Notes: generated by a model from the sequence alone, not told the origin. DNA of 64,000 nt from Bradyrhizobium sp. PSBB068 (GCA_016839165.1 CP069300.1:3100001-3164000), one strand, 5' to 3'. Shown: positions 52,729 through 62,678, counted from the first letter of the stretch. Translations and numbers: made by a program.

Positions 52729-53169
52729 GGGCCCCACCGTACCGCCTGGGTCCGCATCATGACAGCAGGCGCGGCATTTTTCTTGGGGATTGGTACTGTT
52801 TCTGGGGCAGCGGCGAGATCCGCTGCGCGTCCTCCCCGGACCTCGGCGGGTTAGGCACCGATTCGGCGAAGTCTTCTGGACGGCTGCAGCCTCGGCTAAG
52901 AGTGGCGTTCACCTGGGGTTGCCCGGAAAGCTTGGCCTGGTGCGGGACCGCGGACTCGCTCGGCTCGCGTACCACAGCGGAATTCGACCGTCTGGTATCG
53001 ATGCGATCTTCAATTCCGGGTGTGCAAGTAGCCCACATGGCTGAGAGAACACCGCGGCCGCCCCCAGTCAGTGATTCAGGCGTCCGAGTTCCGAGGTGTG
53101 GCGCTCCATTGCCTTGGACACCAGCGGGCCCCGCTGCAGAAGGCCCAGCCGGCCCGGACGCTCCAGCGA
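52729..53169. other. GC-rich region with no convincing gene
   Basis: Frames on both strands lack family features. Between about 53025 and 53115 the sequence CCCACATGGCTGAGAGAACA and CGTCCGAGTTCCGAGGTGTG recalls a degenerate tRNA, but the arms do not pair properly. It may be a junction left by insertions. Confidence 0.35.
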
Positions 53170-53664
53170 TCAAGCGACCGGGAAAATTCCATCTCCTACA
53201 TGCACCTCGCCTCCCTCAAGAACGAGTGCGGTCAGACCTCCGTGGCCGCGAACCGCGTTGTAGCCACCCGATCCGAACTCCTGTTCCATACGACTGCACG
53301 GCGCGCAGTCACCCGTACCTTCCAGAAGAACCCTGCCGACGCGAAATCGTCGACCTTTCAAGGCGACAAGGTTTATGCCACTTGTGACGAGATTTCGACG
53401 TAATCGTTCCGGTGCCACCTCAGTTTCACCCAGAAACGAAGCAATCGCGACCAGGTCTTCGGCGGCGATGAGCGTGACCTGACGCCGGCCGTCCGGGCTG
53501 GCGTAATGATCGCCCTCGATCCCGCGCCCAGCAACGAACAGCGCGGATGAAATCGGCCGCAACGCCTCGCGCCGGCCCGGCCTCACACCGATCCAGACAA
53601 GTTCTCCGTTGCGCACGGTTGCATGTGTAAGGCGGCCAAGAAGGCTGTCAGGCGAGATGGCCAT
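53170..53664 (-). CDS. MOSC-domain protein
   Basis: The product has 164 residues. The MOSC pattern is IGVRPGRREALRPISSALFV (about 25-44), GRGIEGDHYASPDGRRQVTL with the Gly-Asp-His loop, and the near-invariant cysteine in LLEGTGDCAPCSRMEQEFG (Cys119). MOSC proteins bind molybdenum cofactor sulfide or handle N-hydroxylated substrates. The protein is single-domain, like YiiM minus its C-terminal part. It ends the minus-strand block before a plus-strand gene group. Confidence 0.88.
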   Translation of the reverse strand: MAISPDSLLGRLTHATVRNGELVWIGVRPGRREALRPISSALFVAGRGIEGDHYASPDGRRQVTLIAAEDLVAIASFLGETEVAPERLRRNLVTSGINLVALKGRRFRVGRVLLEGTGDCAPCSRMEQEFGSGGYNAVRGHGGLTALVLEGGEVHVGDGIFPVA

Positions 53665-53670
53665 TAATAG

Positions 53671-53886
53671 TTATCCGTTGAATGCTTCTGCGAGGTGTAG
53701 TTGCACTCCGTCACCAATGAACCCTGCTTGTGCCGAGACATGCATAGATGCTTTCGGGTCCCCAGCAAGTTCGGATATTTCGATAGCGGAGGTCAACGCC
53801 GCCCGTTCCGGCCAACCCCGCAAGGATAAGTTTGGATCCGAAGCCCCGGCGGGTTGGATTGCAACCGCGGGAGGAAACCGAAGCAT
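53671..53886 (-). pseudogene. possible gene fragment upstream of the MOSC gene
   Basis: A frame whose end reads MHVSAQAGFIGDGVQLHLAE, then AFNG and stop, lies 6 bp upstream of the MOSC start codon. The ending looks like a genuine protein C-terminus coupled to the next gene, but the upstream part has no recognisable start or domain. It could be the last piece of a lost gene. Confidence 0.25.
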
Positions 53887-54079
53887 GCTTTACGTAGCAA
53901 GTCAGCAGATTCTGGAAGTTCCGACGGTCAAGGCGGCTGCCCGCCAGCATGACTATCGAAACTATATCACCCGGCTATTGGATATGGCCGAAATCAGCCT
54001 TCATAGATGTCCGCGGAACATGAGCTCTCATGTTGTTTCGGGACACGGACTTGAACGAAGAGCGAACCGTGTTGCTTAG
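53885..54079 (+). CDS. possible 64-residue protein
   Basis: The ATG at 53885 follows GGGAGGAAACC, a good ribosome site. The frame reads MLYVASQQILEVPTVKAAAR, then HDYRNYITRLLDMAEISLHR. No domain is known and the coding quality is modest. It overlaps the start of the possible fragment on the other strand by 2 bp. Confidence 0.3.
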   Translation: MLYVASQQILEVPTVKAAARQHDYRNYITRLLDMAEISLHRCPRNMSSHVVSGHGLERRANRVA

Positions 54080-54176
54080 CCGTGGCATTTGGCTTTGAAG
54101 AAGATCTTGAAAATCGCGTTCGGTTCCGGTGACTTTTCGTCCGAGCTCCATTTACGTATCAATGAAGGAGTTTGAG

Positions 54177-54650
54177 ATGGGCATGATCGGGCGACGGGCG
54201 CCAGAGCTGCGGGTGCGGCGATGGATTGGCGGGAATGGCGAGGCGCTCGACACGCCGTTGAAGCTCTCGGATCTCGGTACGGGCGTGAAGATCCTGTTCG
54301 CGTTTCAGCACTGGTGTTCGGGTTGTCATTCACACGGCTTTCCCACTTTGCAGCGGTTTTACAGCATCCTGGCCCCAACGGGGATTGGCTTCGCTGCGAT
54401 ACAGACGGTTTTCGAAGGAGCCGATGAGAACACGCTCGAGAAACTGAGTTTGAACCAGAGAAAATATGGGCTTTCCATCGCCTTCGGTCACGATGTGCCT
54501 TCGACAGACGCCGCGTATCCGTCATTCATGGAGGACTATCAAAGCCGCGGCACACCCTGGTTCACCGTTATCAATGCGGATAACCGAATAGTGTTTTCCG
54601 ATTTCCACCTTGATGCAGACTGGCTTGCGAACGAGCTGAAGCGGGCATGA
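54177..54650 (+). CDS. thioredoxin-fold (TlpA/AhpC-type) thiol-disulfide protein
   Basis: The product has 157 residues. The ATG at 54177 has AAGGAG 7 nt upstream, which itself lies within the codons after an earlier ATG at 54162. The active site is HWCSGCHSHGFPT with Cys47 and Cys50 in the CxxC place. FGHDVPSTDAAYPSFMEDYQ and RGTPWFTVINADNRIVFSDF hold the conserved cis-proline. No signal peptide is seen, so it is probably cytoplasmic. It precedes an oxidoreductase gene by 47 bp. Confidence 0.8.
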   Translation: MGMIGRRAPELRVRRWIGGNGEALDTPLKLSDLGTGVKILFAFQHWCSGCHSHGFPTLQRFYSILAPTGIGFAAIQTVFEGADENTLEKLSLNQRKYGLSIAFGHDVPSTDAAYPSFMEDYQSRGTPWFTVINADNRIVFSDFHLDADWLANELKRA

Positions 54651-54697
54651 TTTGCGTCCTGACAGCTCATCCGAGCGACACACAGCTGGAGACACTG

Positions 54698-55711
54698 ATG
54701 AAAGCCGTTGGGTACAAGGTTCCGGGACCCATCGCCGAGGATGCCGCGCTGGTCGACATCGATCTGCCTCGGCCTGTCGCTGCGGGATTCGATATCCTGG
54801 TTGAGGTGAAGGCCGTCTCGGTCAACCCGGTCGACTATAAGATCCGCAACGGCACACCGCCCGCCGACGGCGATTGGAAGGTGCTGGGATGGGATGCCGC
54901 CGGGATCGTGCGCGAGGTCGGCCCCGACGTGACGCAGTTCGAGTCAGGCGACGAGGTCTATTATGCTGGATCGATCACACGGCCCGGCACCAATGCGCAG
55001 TTCCATCTCGTCGACGCCCGGATCGTCGGTCGCAAACCCGCGTCGCTCGACTGGGCGGAAGCGGCGGCGCTGCCGCTGACGGGGTTGACGGCCTGGGAGG
55101 CGATGTTCGACCGCCTGGACGTGGCGAAGCCCGTCCCCGGTGCGGCGCCGGCGATCCTCATCATCGGTGGCGCGGGCGGGGTCGGGTCGATCGCCGTCCA
55201 GATCGCCCGACAGCGCACGGACCTTACCGTCATCGCCACCGCCTCTCGACCGGAAACCCAGGAGTGGGTGAGGGGGCTCGGCGCTCACCACGTCATCGAC
55301 CATTCTCGGCCGCTCGCGGCACAGATCGCCGAACTCGGCATCGGCGCTCCCGCTTTCGTCTTTTCGACCACGCATACCGAGCAGCATGTCGCCGACATCG
55401 CCGAACTGATCGCCCCGCAAGGACGGTTCGTATTCATCGACGATCCCAAGGGATTCGATGTCATGCTGTTCAAGCGCAAAGCGGTGTCGATCCACCACGA
55501 GCTGATGTTCACACGGTCGATCTACGGCACGCCCGACATGGATGAGCAGGGCAAGATCCTCGATGCGCTGGCCGTGCTGGTTGACGACGGCAAAGTCGTC
55601 ACGACGCTGACCCGGCGACTGTCGCCGATCAATGCCGCCAATCTGAAGACGGTGCATGCGCTGATCGAAAGTGGCGCGGCAAGAGGCAAAATCGTCCTCG
55701 AAGGCTTCTGA
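54698..55711 (+). CDS. zinc-independent MDR oxidoreductase (quinone-reductase-like alcohol dehydrogenase family)
   Basis: The product has 337 residues from the ATG at 54698 (GGAGACA ahead). The MDR pattern is VKAVSVNPVDYKIRNGTPPA (about 40-59), VLGWDAAGIVREVGPDV, and the NADPH-binding ILIIGGAGGVGSIAVQIARQ (about 152-171). Catalytic-zinc cysteines are absent. The closest group is the zinc-binding alcohol dehydrogenase-like ZADH_N subfamily of 335-340 residues that reduces quinones or enones. It is followed by a GlcG-like gene. Confidence 0.88.
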   Translation: MKAVGYKVPGPIAEDAALVDIDLPRPVAAGFDILVEVKAVSVNPVDYKIRNGTPPADGDWKVLGWDAAGIVREVGPDVTQFESGDEVYYAGSITRPGTNAQFHLVDARIVGRKPASLDWAEAAALPLTGLTAWEAMFDRLDVAKPVPGAAPAILIIGGAGGVGSIAVQIARQRTDLTVIATASRPETQEWVRGLGAHHVIDHSRPLAAQIAELGIGAPAFVFSTTHTEQHVADIAELIAPQGRFVFIDDPKGFDVMLFKRKAVSIHHELMFTRSIYGTPDMDEQGKILDALAVLVDDGKVVTTLTRRLSPINAANLKTVHALIESGAARGKIVLEGF

Positions 55712-55760
55712 TGACCGCCACCGCCAAACGTCTATTCCCATCCTCACGAACGGAAATCCC

Positions 55761-56192
55761 ATGACCAAATCAATTGTTACCGCCTCGATCAACCGCGAAA
55801 CCGCAGTCGCCCTCATCGACGCGGCGATCACCGCGGCCCGTGCAATTGGCATCCCAGCTGCCGTCGCCGTCGTCGACGCCACCGGTTACCTGCGCGCGTT
55901 CGAGCGCACCGATGACGCGCCGTTTCTCACCGTTGATGTTGCCGTCGATAAGGCTTGGAGTTCCGCCTCGTTTGGATTCCCGACCCATGTCTGGAACGAC
56001 TATGTGACCAACGATCCAAAAGTGGCGCCGCTGGCCTATCGCCCCCGGATGGTCGCTGTCGGCGGCGGCTATCCGATCTTGGAGGACGGGAAGTTGATCG
56101 GCGGGATCGGCATCTCCGGAGGCACCTATCAGCAGGATCAGGATGCGTGCGTCGAGGCACTCAAGAAAATCGGGTTCCAGCTACCAGCCTGA
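55761..56192 (+). CDS. GlcG/HbpS-like protein (DUF336)
   Basis: The product has 143 residues. The family pattern is complete: INRETAVALIDAAITAARAI (about 10-29), AVAVVDATGYLRAFERTDDA, PFLTVDVAVDKAWSSASFG and GGGYPILEDGKLIGGIGISG with the C-terminal EALKKIGF. Some members bind heme (HbpS); others are accessory proteins of glycolate or propanediol pathways. It shares direction and spacing (50 bp) with the MDR oxidoreductase gene and is probably in its operon. Confidence 0.88.
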   Translation: MTKSIVTASINRETAVALIDAAITAARAIGIPAAVAVVDATGYLRAFERTDDAPFLTVDVAVDKAWSSASFGFPTHVWNDYVTNDPKVAPLAYRPRMVAVGGGYPILEDGKLIGGIGISGGTYQQDQDACVEALKKIGFQLPA

Positions 56193-56350
56193 CGACTGTC
56201 AAGCCATTGCCGGCGGCGATGGCCGGCAGATCTGACCTCGTGAAATATCCCATGATGTAAGCGTTCGTCGTCGTCACGCGAGAACACACCATCGATCCGG
56301 ATGCACTCGCAACCTATTCTGTGCTCCGGGCTGCGCGGTCGAGGCGGCGA

Positions 56351-56866
56351 TCAGGATTCGAGCTGACGCAGTTCGGCGTCGATGGGACAGTCGGCGCAAG
56401 CGTCGTGGCCACAGAGGCGGCAAATCCTATACATCTGCTCGGGACTCTTCAGGCGCGCGCGCAGAACGCGTTCAGATATCGCAGTTAATGTCGCCAGTTC
56501 TTCATTGCTGAGACTGGATAAACCCTCTGCGATGATCCGGTCCCTTGCATCCAGGACCTTCCTGCTCGCTCTCCGCCCGGTTGCCGTAAGATAAAGCGAT
56601 CGTGTCCGTCCATCAGTGGCATGGCCTCGACGTTCTACGAGACCGTCGGCCACAAGCCGATCGACCAGACGCACCGTTCCGGCATGCGAGAGGCCGACAC
56701 CAATCGCAAGCGTCCGTATGGAAAGCCCAGGCTCATGGGCGAGAAGCGCAAGCGTCGAGGCGGTCGGGCCCGCCTCGGGCGCATGTGACGAGGTGACACG
56801 AACGATATCGTCGCTGATCAAGAGCGCAAACGCGCCGAAGATGTTGCGGTTTCGAGGTGCATTCAT
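56351..56866 (-). CDS. MarR-family transcriptional regulator
   Basis: The product has 171 residues. The winged helix is ALLAHEPGLSIRTLAIGVGL, SHAGTVRLVDRLVADGLVER (about 55-74) and RRGHATDGRTRSLYLTATGR. The C-terminal extension has four cysteines in CRLCGHDACADCPID (about 149-163), a possible metal or redox site, uncommon in MarR proteins. It faces the heme-protein cluster across 800 bp and converges on the GlcG gene. A thiol- or metal-sensing role is inferred from the Cys cluster. Confidence 0.88.
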   Translation of the reverse strand: MNAPRNRNIFGAFALLISDDIVRVTSSHAPEAGPTASTLALLAHEPGLSIRTLAIGVGLSHAGTVRLVDRLVADGLVERRGHATDGRTRSLYLTATGRRASRKVLDARDRIIAEGLSSLSNEELATLTAISERVLRARLKSPEQMYRICRLCGHDACADCPIDAELRQLES

Positions 56867-57563
56867 ACCCGCTTTATATATGCGTGGGACATAGATTCAA
56901 GCCGATAATGGGTTGGTTCGGGCCATGTCCCCAGATTGCGGCTGCCAACTCGCAAAAGCCTGCCGCTGATTTGCTATTGTGGAAACCTCAGGGGGGTTGC
57001 ACCGCAGCCGGCATCGCTGGTTCGCCGGTGTCGGCCTGCTTACGCAATATCTCCCCACGTGCAACGAGCCGATTGAGATCGCTGTCGTCATCGGCAGATA
57101 GGCGGCAGTTCGACCCGGAACGAGGTCCAGGATTGCTGCGAGGATGAGTGAGGCAGTCATGGGACCGGCCTGGCACGTCTCTCGGAGCGCCGATCGTTCG
57201 CAACGCTGAATTGGCGAGTTCAGGAATGGGGCGATCGCGATCGCCCGTCGCTTGCTTCTCTGGTCCAACCGCAATCATCAGGGGTAGGTACGTCCTCCGA
57301 GTCGGATCTCACGACGTATTCACCGGCGCTATCCGCAAGCTTGGATGACTTGTCCAATACTCACCCGGTATAGTTTTCATAGCTTCGCGACCGGCATCAT
57401 GGTGCCGCTTGGAAAGGAGCCGCCGTCTCCTTGCCGGAGTCGGTGCTTCAGGGGCGCTTAGCTTGCCAGCCACAGCCTTTCGCGGCCGCGACTTTCAGCC
57501 GACGATCGCATGCAGGCATATCGTTGCTATTGAAACTATACCGGCAGTGCATTGGAAAACTTC
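56867..57563. other. intergenic region ahead of the P460 cluster
   Basis: Nearly 700 bp without a supported gene. A minus-strand frame with MTASLILAAILDLVPGRTAA (start near 57160) has no other support. The DNA becomes AT-richer toward 57540. Confidence 0.4.
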
Positions 57564-57590
57564 ATTGCGCGATGCAATAAGGTAGTACCT
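57564..57590 (+). promoter_or_regulatory. LysR-type box and AGGTA dyad upstream of the P460 genes
   Basis: ATTGC-GCGAT-GCAAT at 57564-57578 fits the T-N11-A LysR box with inverted arms. AGGTA-G-TACCT at 57580-57590 is a perfect dyad. Both lie 70-100 bp ahead of the first cytochrome start codon. A LysR gene ends the cluster, and a related AGGTAT/ATACCT dyad lies upstream of it. Confidence 0.5.
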
Positions 57591-57662
57591 CTGGTGCTGC
57601 ATTAACCGATCCACACCAAAGGGGGCCTGGACGGGCATAACTCAACGTCGTGGAGAACAGTC

Positions 57663-58268
57663 ATGGAAAAGAAAAGTGTGCGCATTGGTCTTTTGATCGT
57701 TGGAGCGGCTGTCAGCATGGCTGCTGCAACGGCCGTATTCGCCCAGTCGAAGTCCAAAGAAGATAACACGATCACGCGAACGCGCTATCTTCCGGAGTAC
57801 ACCGCTTCGGGTGAATTGATTTTGCCAAAGAATTTCAGCGAGTGGGTATACGTCGGCTCGCCGCTAACTCCCCATGCGCTCAACGGCGGCAAGGCCGGCT
57901 TTCCCGAATTTCACAACGTCTACATCGAGCCAGTTTCTTACGAAATCTACAAGAAGACAAATGTGTTCCCGGAACAGACGATCTTCTTCAAGGAGCTGCA
58001 GTTGACGCTCCCGGCCGAGAATCCGGATGGGTCGCGCACCGAGCCGTCGGGGCGGGGGTACTTCCCCGGGAAGTTCAACGGCGCGGACGTTACGGTCAAG
58101 GACTCCAAGAGATATCCTAGCGGTTGGGGTTACTACAACTTCAATCACCATGAACCGAAGGCGAAGACGGCCAAGCTGCAGGCTACATCCGATTGCGGCT
58201 ATTGCCACGAGGCGAGCGCGAAGAAGGACCAGGTCTGGACCCAGTTCTATCCGCTTCTGGACAAGTAA
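57663..58268 (+). CDS. exported cytochrome P460-family protein (first copy)
   Basis: The product has 201 residues. The signal peptide covers residues 1-27 (ends ATAVFA). The c-type heme site CGYCH is at 178-182, close to the C-terminus as in cytochrome P460 and cytochrome c'-beta. YTASGELILPKNFSEWVYVG, FPEFHNVYIEPVSYEIYKKT and YPSGWGYYNFNHHE fit the family. Cytochrome P460 proper oxidises hydroxylamine in the periplasm through a Lys-cross-linked heme; whether that cross-link forms here cannot be seen. The second copy lies 52 bp downstream. Confidence 0.85.
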   Translation: MEKKSVRIGLLIVGAAVSMAAATAVFAQSKSKEDNTITRTRYLPEYTASGELILPKNFSEWVYVGSPLTPHALNGGKAGFPEFHNVYIEPVSYEIYKKTNVFPEQTIFFKELQLTLPAENPDGSRTEPSGRGYFPGKFNGADVTVKDSKRYPSGWGYYNFNHHEPKAKTAKLQATSDCGYCHEASAKKDQVWTQFYPLLDK

Positions 58269-58320
58269 CGTCCACGGCCCACGCTACTTTGTTCGCCACT
58301 AGGAAATAGGTAACAGCACG

Positions 58321-58899
58321 ATGAGATTTTTTAGTGCCATGAAAGTTGCCTTCGTCGGCTTGGTCACCATTGGTGCTGTTACCGCCTACGGACGACTAAG
58401 CGCGGACACGCACTACGCCGGCGCCACTGCGGCGGTCGTTGACGAGAAAGGAAGCATGCGCGTGCCTTCCGAATATCAAACGACCTATCAAATGTTGGGG
58501 ACTTGGGCGGTCGCAGCTGACGGTACTCCGGGTTCAAAGGAGATGCACGTGGTCTATGCCTCGCCCGGAGGCATCGTTTCGTTTCGAAAAGACGGGCGCT
58601 TCGCCGATGGCACCGTTCTAGTGAAGGAAGTCTACGAGGCAACGACCAGCGAAATGACAACGGGATCTGTGAGTACCGCCCACCGTCTCAAGGGCTGGTT
58701 TCTTATGGTGAAAGACAGCGTCGGACGGTATCCGGGGAACAAACTCTGGGGTGATGGCTGGGGCTGGGCCTGGTTCGATGCATCAGACCCCCTGAAGACT
58801 ACATCCACCGACTACGCGACGGACTGCCAGTCCTGTCACGTGCCCGCACAGGCGTCGGACTGGATCTACACTAACGGTTATCCTCCACTAAGGCGATAA
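58321..58899 (+). CDS. exported cytochrome P460-family protein (second copy)
   Basis: The product has 192 residues with an N-terminal signal (MKVAFVGLVTIGAVTAYGRL region). The heme motif CQSCH is at 169-173, again 24 residues from the end. MRVPSEYQTTYQMLGTWAVA, KEMHVVYASPGGIVSFRKDG, GTVLVKEVYEATTS and WGDGWGWAWFDASDP align with the first copy in order but at low identity, so the duplication is old. Two P460 proteins in tandem may form a heterodimer or act in series. The beta-propeller gene follows after 87 bp. Confidence 0.85.
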   Translation: MRFFSAMKVAFVGLVTIGAVTAYGRLSADTHYAGATAAVVDEKGSMRVPSEYQTTYQMLGTWAVAADGTPGSKEMHVVYASPGGIVSFRKDGRFADGTVLVKEVYEATTSEMTTGSVSTAHRLKGWFLMVKDSVGRYPGNKLWGDGWGWAWFDASDPLKTTSTDYATDCQSCHVPAQASDWIYTNGYPPLRR

Positions 58900-58986
58900 G
58901 CAGAACGATTCAGCAACATCGAACCTCCGCGCGGGCGGAGGAGGGATGATCCGTGTCGACAGAAGCGGCAAGCTAGAAGGAACGAT

Positions 58987-60213
58987 ATGATGGAATCAAA
59001 AGCGACGCCCGGGCGAGATGCGTCCGAGAAACATCTCTACATGCAGACCAATGAGGTCCGCAACGCGATCGTTCACTATCGGCGCGACGCCGACGGCACG
59101 ATCGAACTCATCGAGCGCATCGAGACCGGCGGGGCCGGTTCGGGTGTGTTTAAGCCAATCAGCGGGCAAGAAAGCGCGCCTAACGCATTCGAGGGTGCGA
59201 GTAGCGTTATCCTCGCCGAACGCGAAACCCTTCTGTTTACGACCAACGGCGGCGACAACAGCGTGACGAGCTTTTCTGTGGCTCCAAACGGCAGGTTGAC
59301 TTTAATCGATCGTCAATCGACAGGCGAGCCCGTAACCGGGCGCAGTGGAACGGCCAAATCTCTCGCGTATAGCCCGAAATGTCGTACGCTATTCGTACTC
59401 CATGCCTTCGGCCCCAATCATCTACGTTCCTATACCGTGGCCGATGATGGCAAGCTGACACTGCGTCCCGAGCAGCACACGGTGAACACTGCGGCGAAGA
59501 CGGATCGCGTATCGACGCAAGTCGTGTTGTCGCCGGACGGGAAGTTTCTGCTCGTCGATATTTTGTTCGATGCGCGTCCGGCCGTGAACCCGGACGGTTC
59601 GGCGAACCTTATCGTAGCGAATGCGCCCGACCCGGACGGGCTCGTTGTGTTCCCTGTGCGCGAAAACGGCACGCTCGGCGACGCTGCGTTCGTCGATGCA
59701 GGTGGTGCGGGGCCGTTCTACATTGGCTTTCTAAACGGAAGCAACGACGTCTTCCTAAACGGCGTTGCCGTAGGTGACGGTGTTGTGGTGAGTCGTATCG
59801 ATCGCGAGGGGCGCGTGACCAACGGTCCATTGGTGGCGATTGACACGTCGCAAGGCAAGCCGTCAGAGCTCTGCTGGCTGCAGGTGACCTCCGATAACTC
59901 GGTCGTGCTGGCGACCAACTTCGGCTACGGAACGGTTTCGACCTATCAGCTCGAAGAAGGCCGTTTGAGCATCCTGAAGGATCCGGCGAATATCGCAATA
60001 CCGGGTGACGGTACCTTCCGCGCTGTGAACGGCCTTGTCAGTAGCGGACCTAGCGATAGTTGGCTGGCTCCGGACGATCGATATTTCTATCAGATTTTTG
60101 CGAATGCCTCGGTTCTCGTCAGTTACCACCTCGATAAGAGGAGCGGCAAACTGACGGAGGTTGGTCGAAGCCTGATCCCCTACAATAGTCCGCAAGGTCT
60201 CGCAGGATTCTAG
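58987..60213 (+). CDS. beta-propeller protein of the lactonase/YncE type
   Basis: The product has 408 residues made of repeated four-stranded units. Recurrent motifs include LLFTTNGGDNSVTSFSVAPN, GRLTLIDRQSTGEPV, LFVLHAFGPNHLRSYTVADD, GKLTLR and RYFYQIFANASVLVSYHLDK. The shape is a seven-bladed propeller of the 6-phosphogluconolactonase-like group, also called lactonase family. No signal peptide is evident, so it may be cytoplasmic although the cytochromes are periplasmic. Its role in this cluster is unknown. Confidence 0.8.
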   Translation: MMESKATPGRDASEKHLYMQTNEVRNAIVHYRRDADGTIELIERIETGGAGSGVFKPISGQESAPNAFEGASSVILAERETLLFTTNGGDNSVTSFSVAPNGRLTLIDRQSTGEPVTGRSGTAKSLAYSPKCRTLFVLHAFGPNHLRSYTVADDGKLTLRPEQHTVNTAAKTDRVSTQVVLSPDGKFLLVDILFDARPAVNPDGSANLIVANAPDPDGLVVFPVRENGTLGDAAFVDAGGAGPFYIGFLNGSNDVFLNGVAVGDGVVVSRIDREGRVTNGPLVAIDTSQGKPSELCWLQVTSDNSVVLATNFGYGTVSTYQLEEGRLSILKDPANIAIPGDGTFRAVNGLVSSGPSDSWLAPDDRYFYQIFANASVLVSYHLDKRSGKLTEVGRSLIPYNSPQGLAGF

Positions 60214-60416
60214 GCGTTGCCTACAGAGCGCACTCGACGAGGCAAGATCCTGTAATCCCCATTCCTGGATTTTGTTCGTCGAGACGCTCCGGCGGAGCGC
60301 GCTCGGAAAGACAAGATCCAGTTTTTCCATTTCAGCGATCCAGTCTGCCGAGTGGCGCTCCGTCACAATTGCGGTCTGCCGCGCCGATTAGTTAGTCGCT
60401 AGGATACCGGGATAAT

Positions 60417-61748
60417 ATGACGCAGAGCGGTGTTCGCGATCAGAGCTTGGCCTCTCCCATTCTTCGCAATGCTTCGGAATGGACCGAAGAATTCTTTGCG
60501 ACGCGCCTCGACACGTTGAAGGCGGAGGGGCGATACCGTGTGTTTGCCGAACTAGGGCGCCGCGCCGGCGACTTTCCGCGCGCCCTGGAACATCGTCTCA
60601 GTTCCGAGGTGACAATCTGGTGCTCCAATGACTACCTGGGCATGGGGCAACATCCAGAAGTGCTGACGTCGATGCAGCGGGCAATTCAGGATAACGGTGC
60701 CGGGGCGGGCGGCACCCGCAACATCTCCGGTACGACCCACCATCACGTCCTGTTGGAGGCTGATCTTGCCGATCTGCACGGAACGGAAGCCGCGTTGGTC
60801 TTCACGTCGGGATATGTGGCGAACGAAGCGGCGTTAGGAACGATCGGCCGCGAAATCCCCAACTGCATGATCTTCTCGGACGCGCTGAACCATGCGTCCA
60901 TGATTGCAGGAATCCGGCACAGTGGCGCTGAGAAGCATATCTTTCGACATAACGATCCGGAGGACCTGGACCGATTGCTGAGAAAGGCCGATCCGGACCG
61001 GCCGAAGCTGGTCGCCTTCGAGTCGGTTTATTCGATGGACGGGGATATTGCTCCGATCGGAGCGCTCTGCGACGTGGCCGAGCGTCACGGCGCGATGACA
61101 TATCTCGACGAAGTGCATGCGGTCGGGCTCTATGGCGCACGCGGCGGGGGCATCTCGGAACGGGACAACCTGGCTCACCGCTTGACGGCAATTCAAGGGA
61201 CGTTGGGTAAGGCCTTTGGACTAATGGGCGGCTATGTGGCCGGTTCCCACGTGCTGGTCGACTTCCTCCGAAGCTTCGCGCCAGGCTTCATCTTCACCAC
61301 GGCTCTTCCGCCCGCCATAGCGGCTGGAGCACGAGCCAGCATCGAGATTGTTAAAAATTCTCCGGCGATCCGATCGCGGCACCAGGATCGCGTGACCCGC
61401 TTGAAAGGGCTGCTCGCAGACGTGGGTCTGCCAATCTTGCCGTCGCCCAGCCATATCATTCCACTCATGGTCGGTGACGCCGCCGCTTGTCAGAATATCA
61501 GTGAAAACCTGCTGCGCCGCCACGCCATTTATGTTCAGCCAATCAATTATCCCACGGTGCCACGTGGAACGGAGCGGCTACGCCTAACGCCAAGCCCTGC
61601 GCATTCGGATGAAGACATGTTCCATCTTGTAGAGGCTTTGAAGGAGAGTTGGATTCGATGCGTCGATCCCCGCTTTGGCCAAAGGGCATCCCCCATACGC
61701 GGGAAAACCAGGTTTGCATCGCGATCACTCAACTCTGCCGCGTCTTAA
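60417..61748 (+). CDS. hemA: 5-aminolevulinate synthase
   Basis: The product has 443 residues. The PLP lysine is Lys265 in [13 protein letters not shown]. Glycine- and CoA-site motifs are present: [16 protein letters not shown] (about 64-79), [36 protein letters not shown] and [20 protein letters not shown]. It joins glycine and succinyl-CoA, the first step of heme synthesis in alphaproteobacteria. The housekeeping hemA of Bradyrhizobium lies in another context, so this is probably a dedicated extra copy. The last 30 residues are an unusual basic tail. Confidence 0.93.
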   Translation: MTQSGVRDQSLASPILRNASEWTEEFFATRLDTLKAEGRYRVFAELGRRAGDFPRALEHRLSSEVTIWCSNDYLGMGQHPEVLTSMQRAIQDNGAGAGGTRNISGTTHHHVLLEADLADLHGTEAALVFTSGYVANEAALGTIGREIPNCMIFSDALNHASMIAGIRHSGAEKHIFRHNDPEDLDRLLRKADPDRPKLVAFESVYSMDGDIAPIGALCDVAERHGAMTYLDEVHAVGLYGARGGGISERDNLAHRLTAIQGTLGKAFGLMGGYVAGSHVLVDFLRSFAPGFIFTTALPPAIAAGARASIEIVKNSPAIRSRHQDRVTRLKGLLADVGLPILPSPSHIIPLMVGDAAACQNISENLLRRHAIYVQPINYPTVPRGTERLRLTPSPAHSDEDMFHLVEALKESWIRCVDPRFGQRASPIRGKTRFASRSLNSAAS

Positions 61749-61885
61749 GTAAGCGCTGGAGTGGGATCGCGTCGAGAGCACAGCACGGTGTGTCGGTACA
61801 CCCGACCGGCTGCGTCGAGTATAAACTTCAACATAGGTGCACACAAATTGAGAATGCGTAACTCTGATAGTCCGGCGCAAACACC

Positions 61886-62674
61886 ATGGCGTTGATCGAT
61901 CTCGCCAATCCAACACGGTTCCTTGCGTTTGTGACGCGTGCGCTGCCATGGCTGGTGGCTACGACCGTCTTGCTGCTGACGACCGGGCTCTATCTCGCCG
62001 CACTGGCGCCTGACGATTATCAGCAGGGCGCGACCGTTAAGATTATGTTCATCCACGTCCCCAACGCTTGGCTGTCGATGTTCGTCTGGGGCGTAATGAC
62101 TGTGGCTTCGTTGGGCACGCTGGTATGGCGGCATCCGCTGGCCGATGTCGCGGCAAAGGCCGCTGCGCCTCTCGGCGCCTCCTTCACATTCTTGGCGCTG
62201 GTAACCGGCTCGCTGTGGGGTCGGCCGATGTGGGGCACCTATTGGGAATGGGACGCGCGGCTCACATCCGTCCTGCTGCTGTTCCTGATGTACCTCGGCT
62301 TGATCGCACTATGGCGCGCCGTCGAGGATCCATCGCGCGCGGGTCGTGCAGCCGCGATGCTTACGCTGGTCGGTGCCATCAATATCCCGATCATCAAATT
62401 CTCGGTCAACTGGTGGAATACGATACATCAGGGCGCATCAGTGGTACGGGCCGGCGGCCCTTCCATGGATCATGCGTTCCTAATCCCCCTGCTCATCATG
62501 GCTGCGGGCTTTTCGGCGCTGTTCGTGACGCTGCATTTGGCGGCCATGCGCAATGAGATCTTGCGGCGGCGGGTGCGCAGCCTTCAAATGATGCAGGCCA
62601 GCCGCCAAAATTCCACGAATGACACGGATGCCTTTCCGCGCAAGCAGATGGCTTCCGGAACCGGCGCAATGTGA
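61886..62674 (+). CDS. ccmC: heme exporter / cytochrome c maturation protein CcmC
   Basis: The product has 262 residues with six membrane helices. The Trp-rich heme-handling motif is [20 protein letters not shown] (about 111-130), and histidines flank it in [15 protein letters not shown] (about 51-65) and [13 protein letters not shown]. CcmC binds heme in the inner membrane and passes it to CcmE. The 20-residue polar tail after the last helix is longer than usual. ccmD follows 4 bp later. Confidence 0.92.
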   Translation: MALIDLANPTRFLAFVTRALPWLVATTVLLLTTGLYLAALAPDDYQQGATVKIMFIHVPNAWLSMFVWGVMTVASLGTLVWRHPLADVAAKAAAPLGASFTFLALVTGSLWGRPMWGTYWEWDARLTSVLLLFLMYLGLIALWRAVEDPSRAGRAAAMLTLVGAINIPIIKFSVNWWNTIHQGASVVRAGGPSMDHAFLIPLLIMAAGFSALFVTLHLAAMRNEILRRRVRSLQMMQASRQNSTNDTDAFPRKQMASGTGAM

Positions 62675-62678
62675 CGTC

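Noticed and set aside
53025..53115. tRNA-like text (CATGGCTGAGAGAACACC and CGTCCGAGTTCCGAGG)
   Set aside because: The acceptor, anticodon and T arms do not pair and the T loop lacks the GTTCRA consensus. At most it is a decayed remnant.
56897..57274. 125-codon minus-strand frame upstream of the P460 genes
   Set aside because: Only a short hydrophobic piece looks protein-like; there is no ribosome site and no family pattern.
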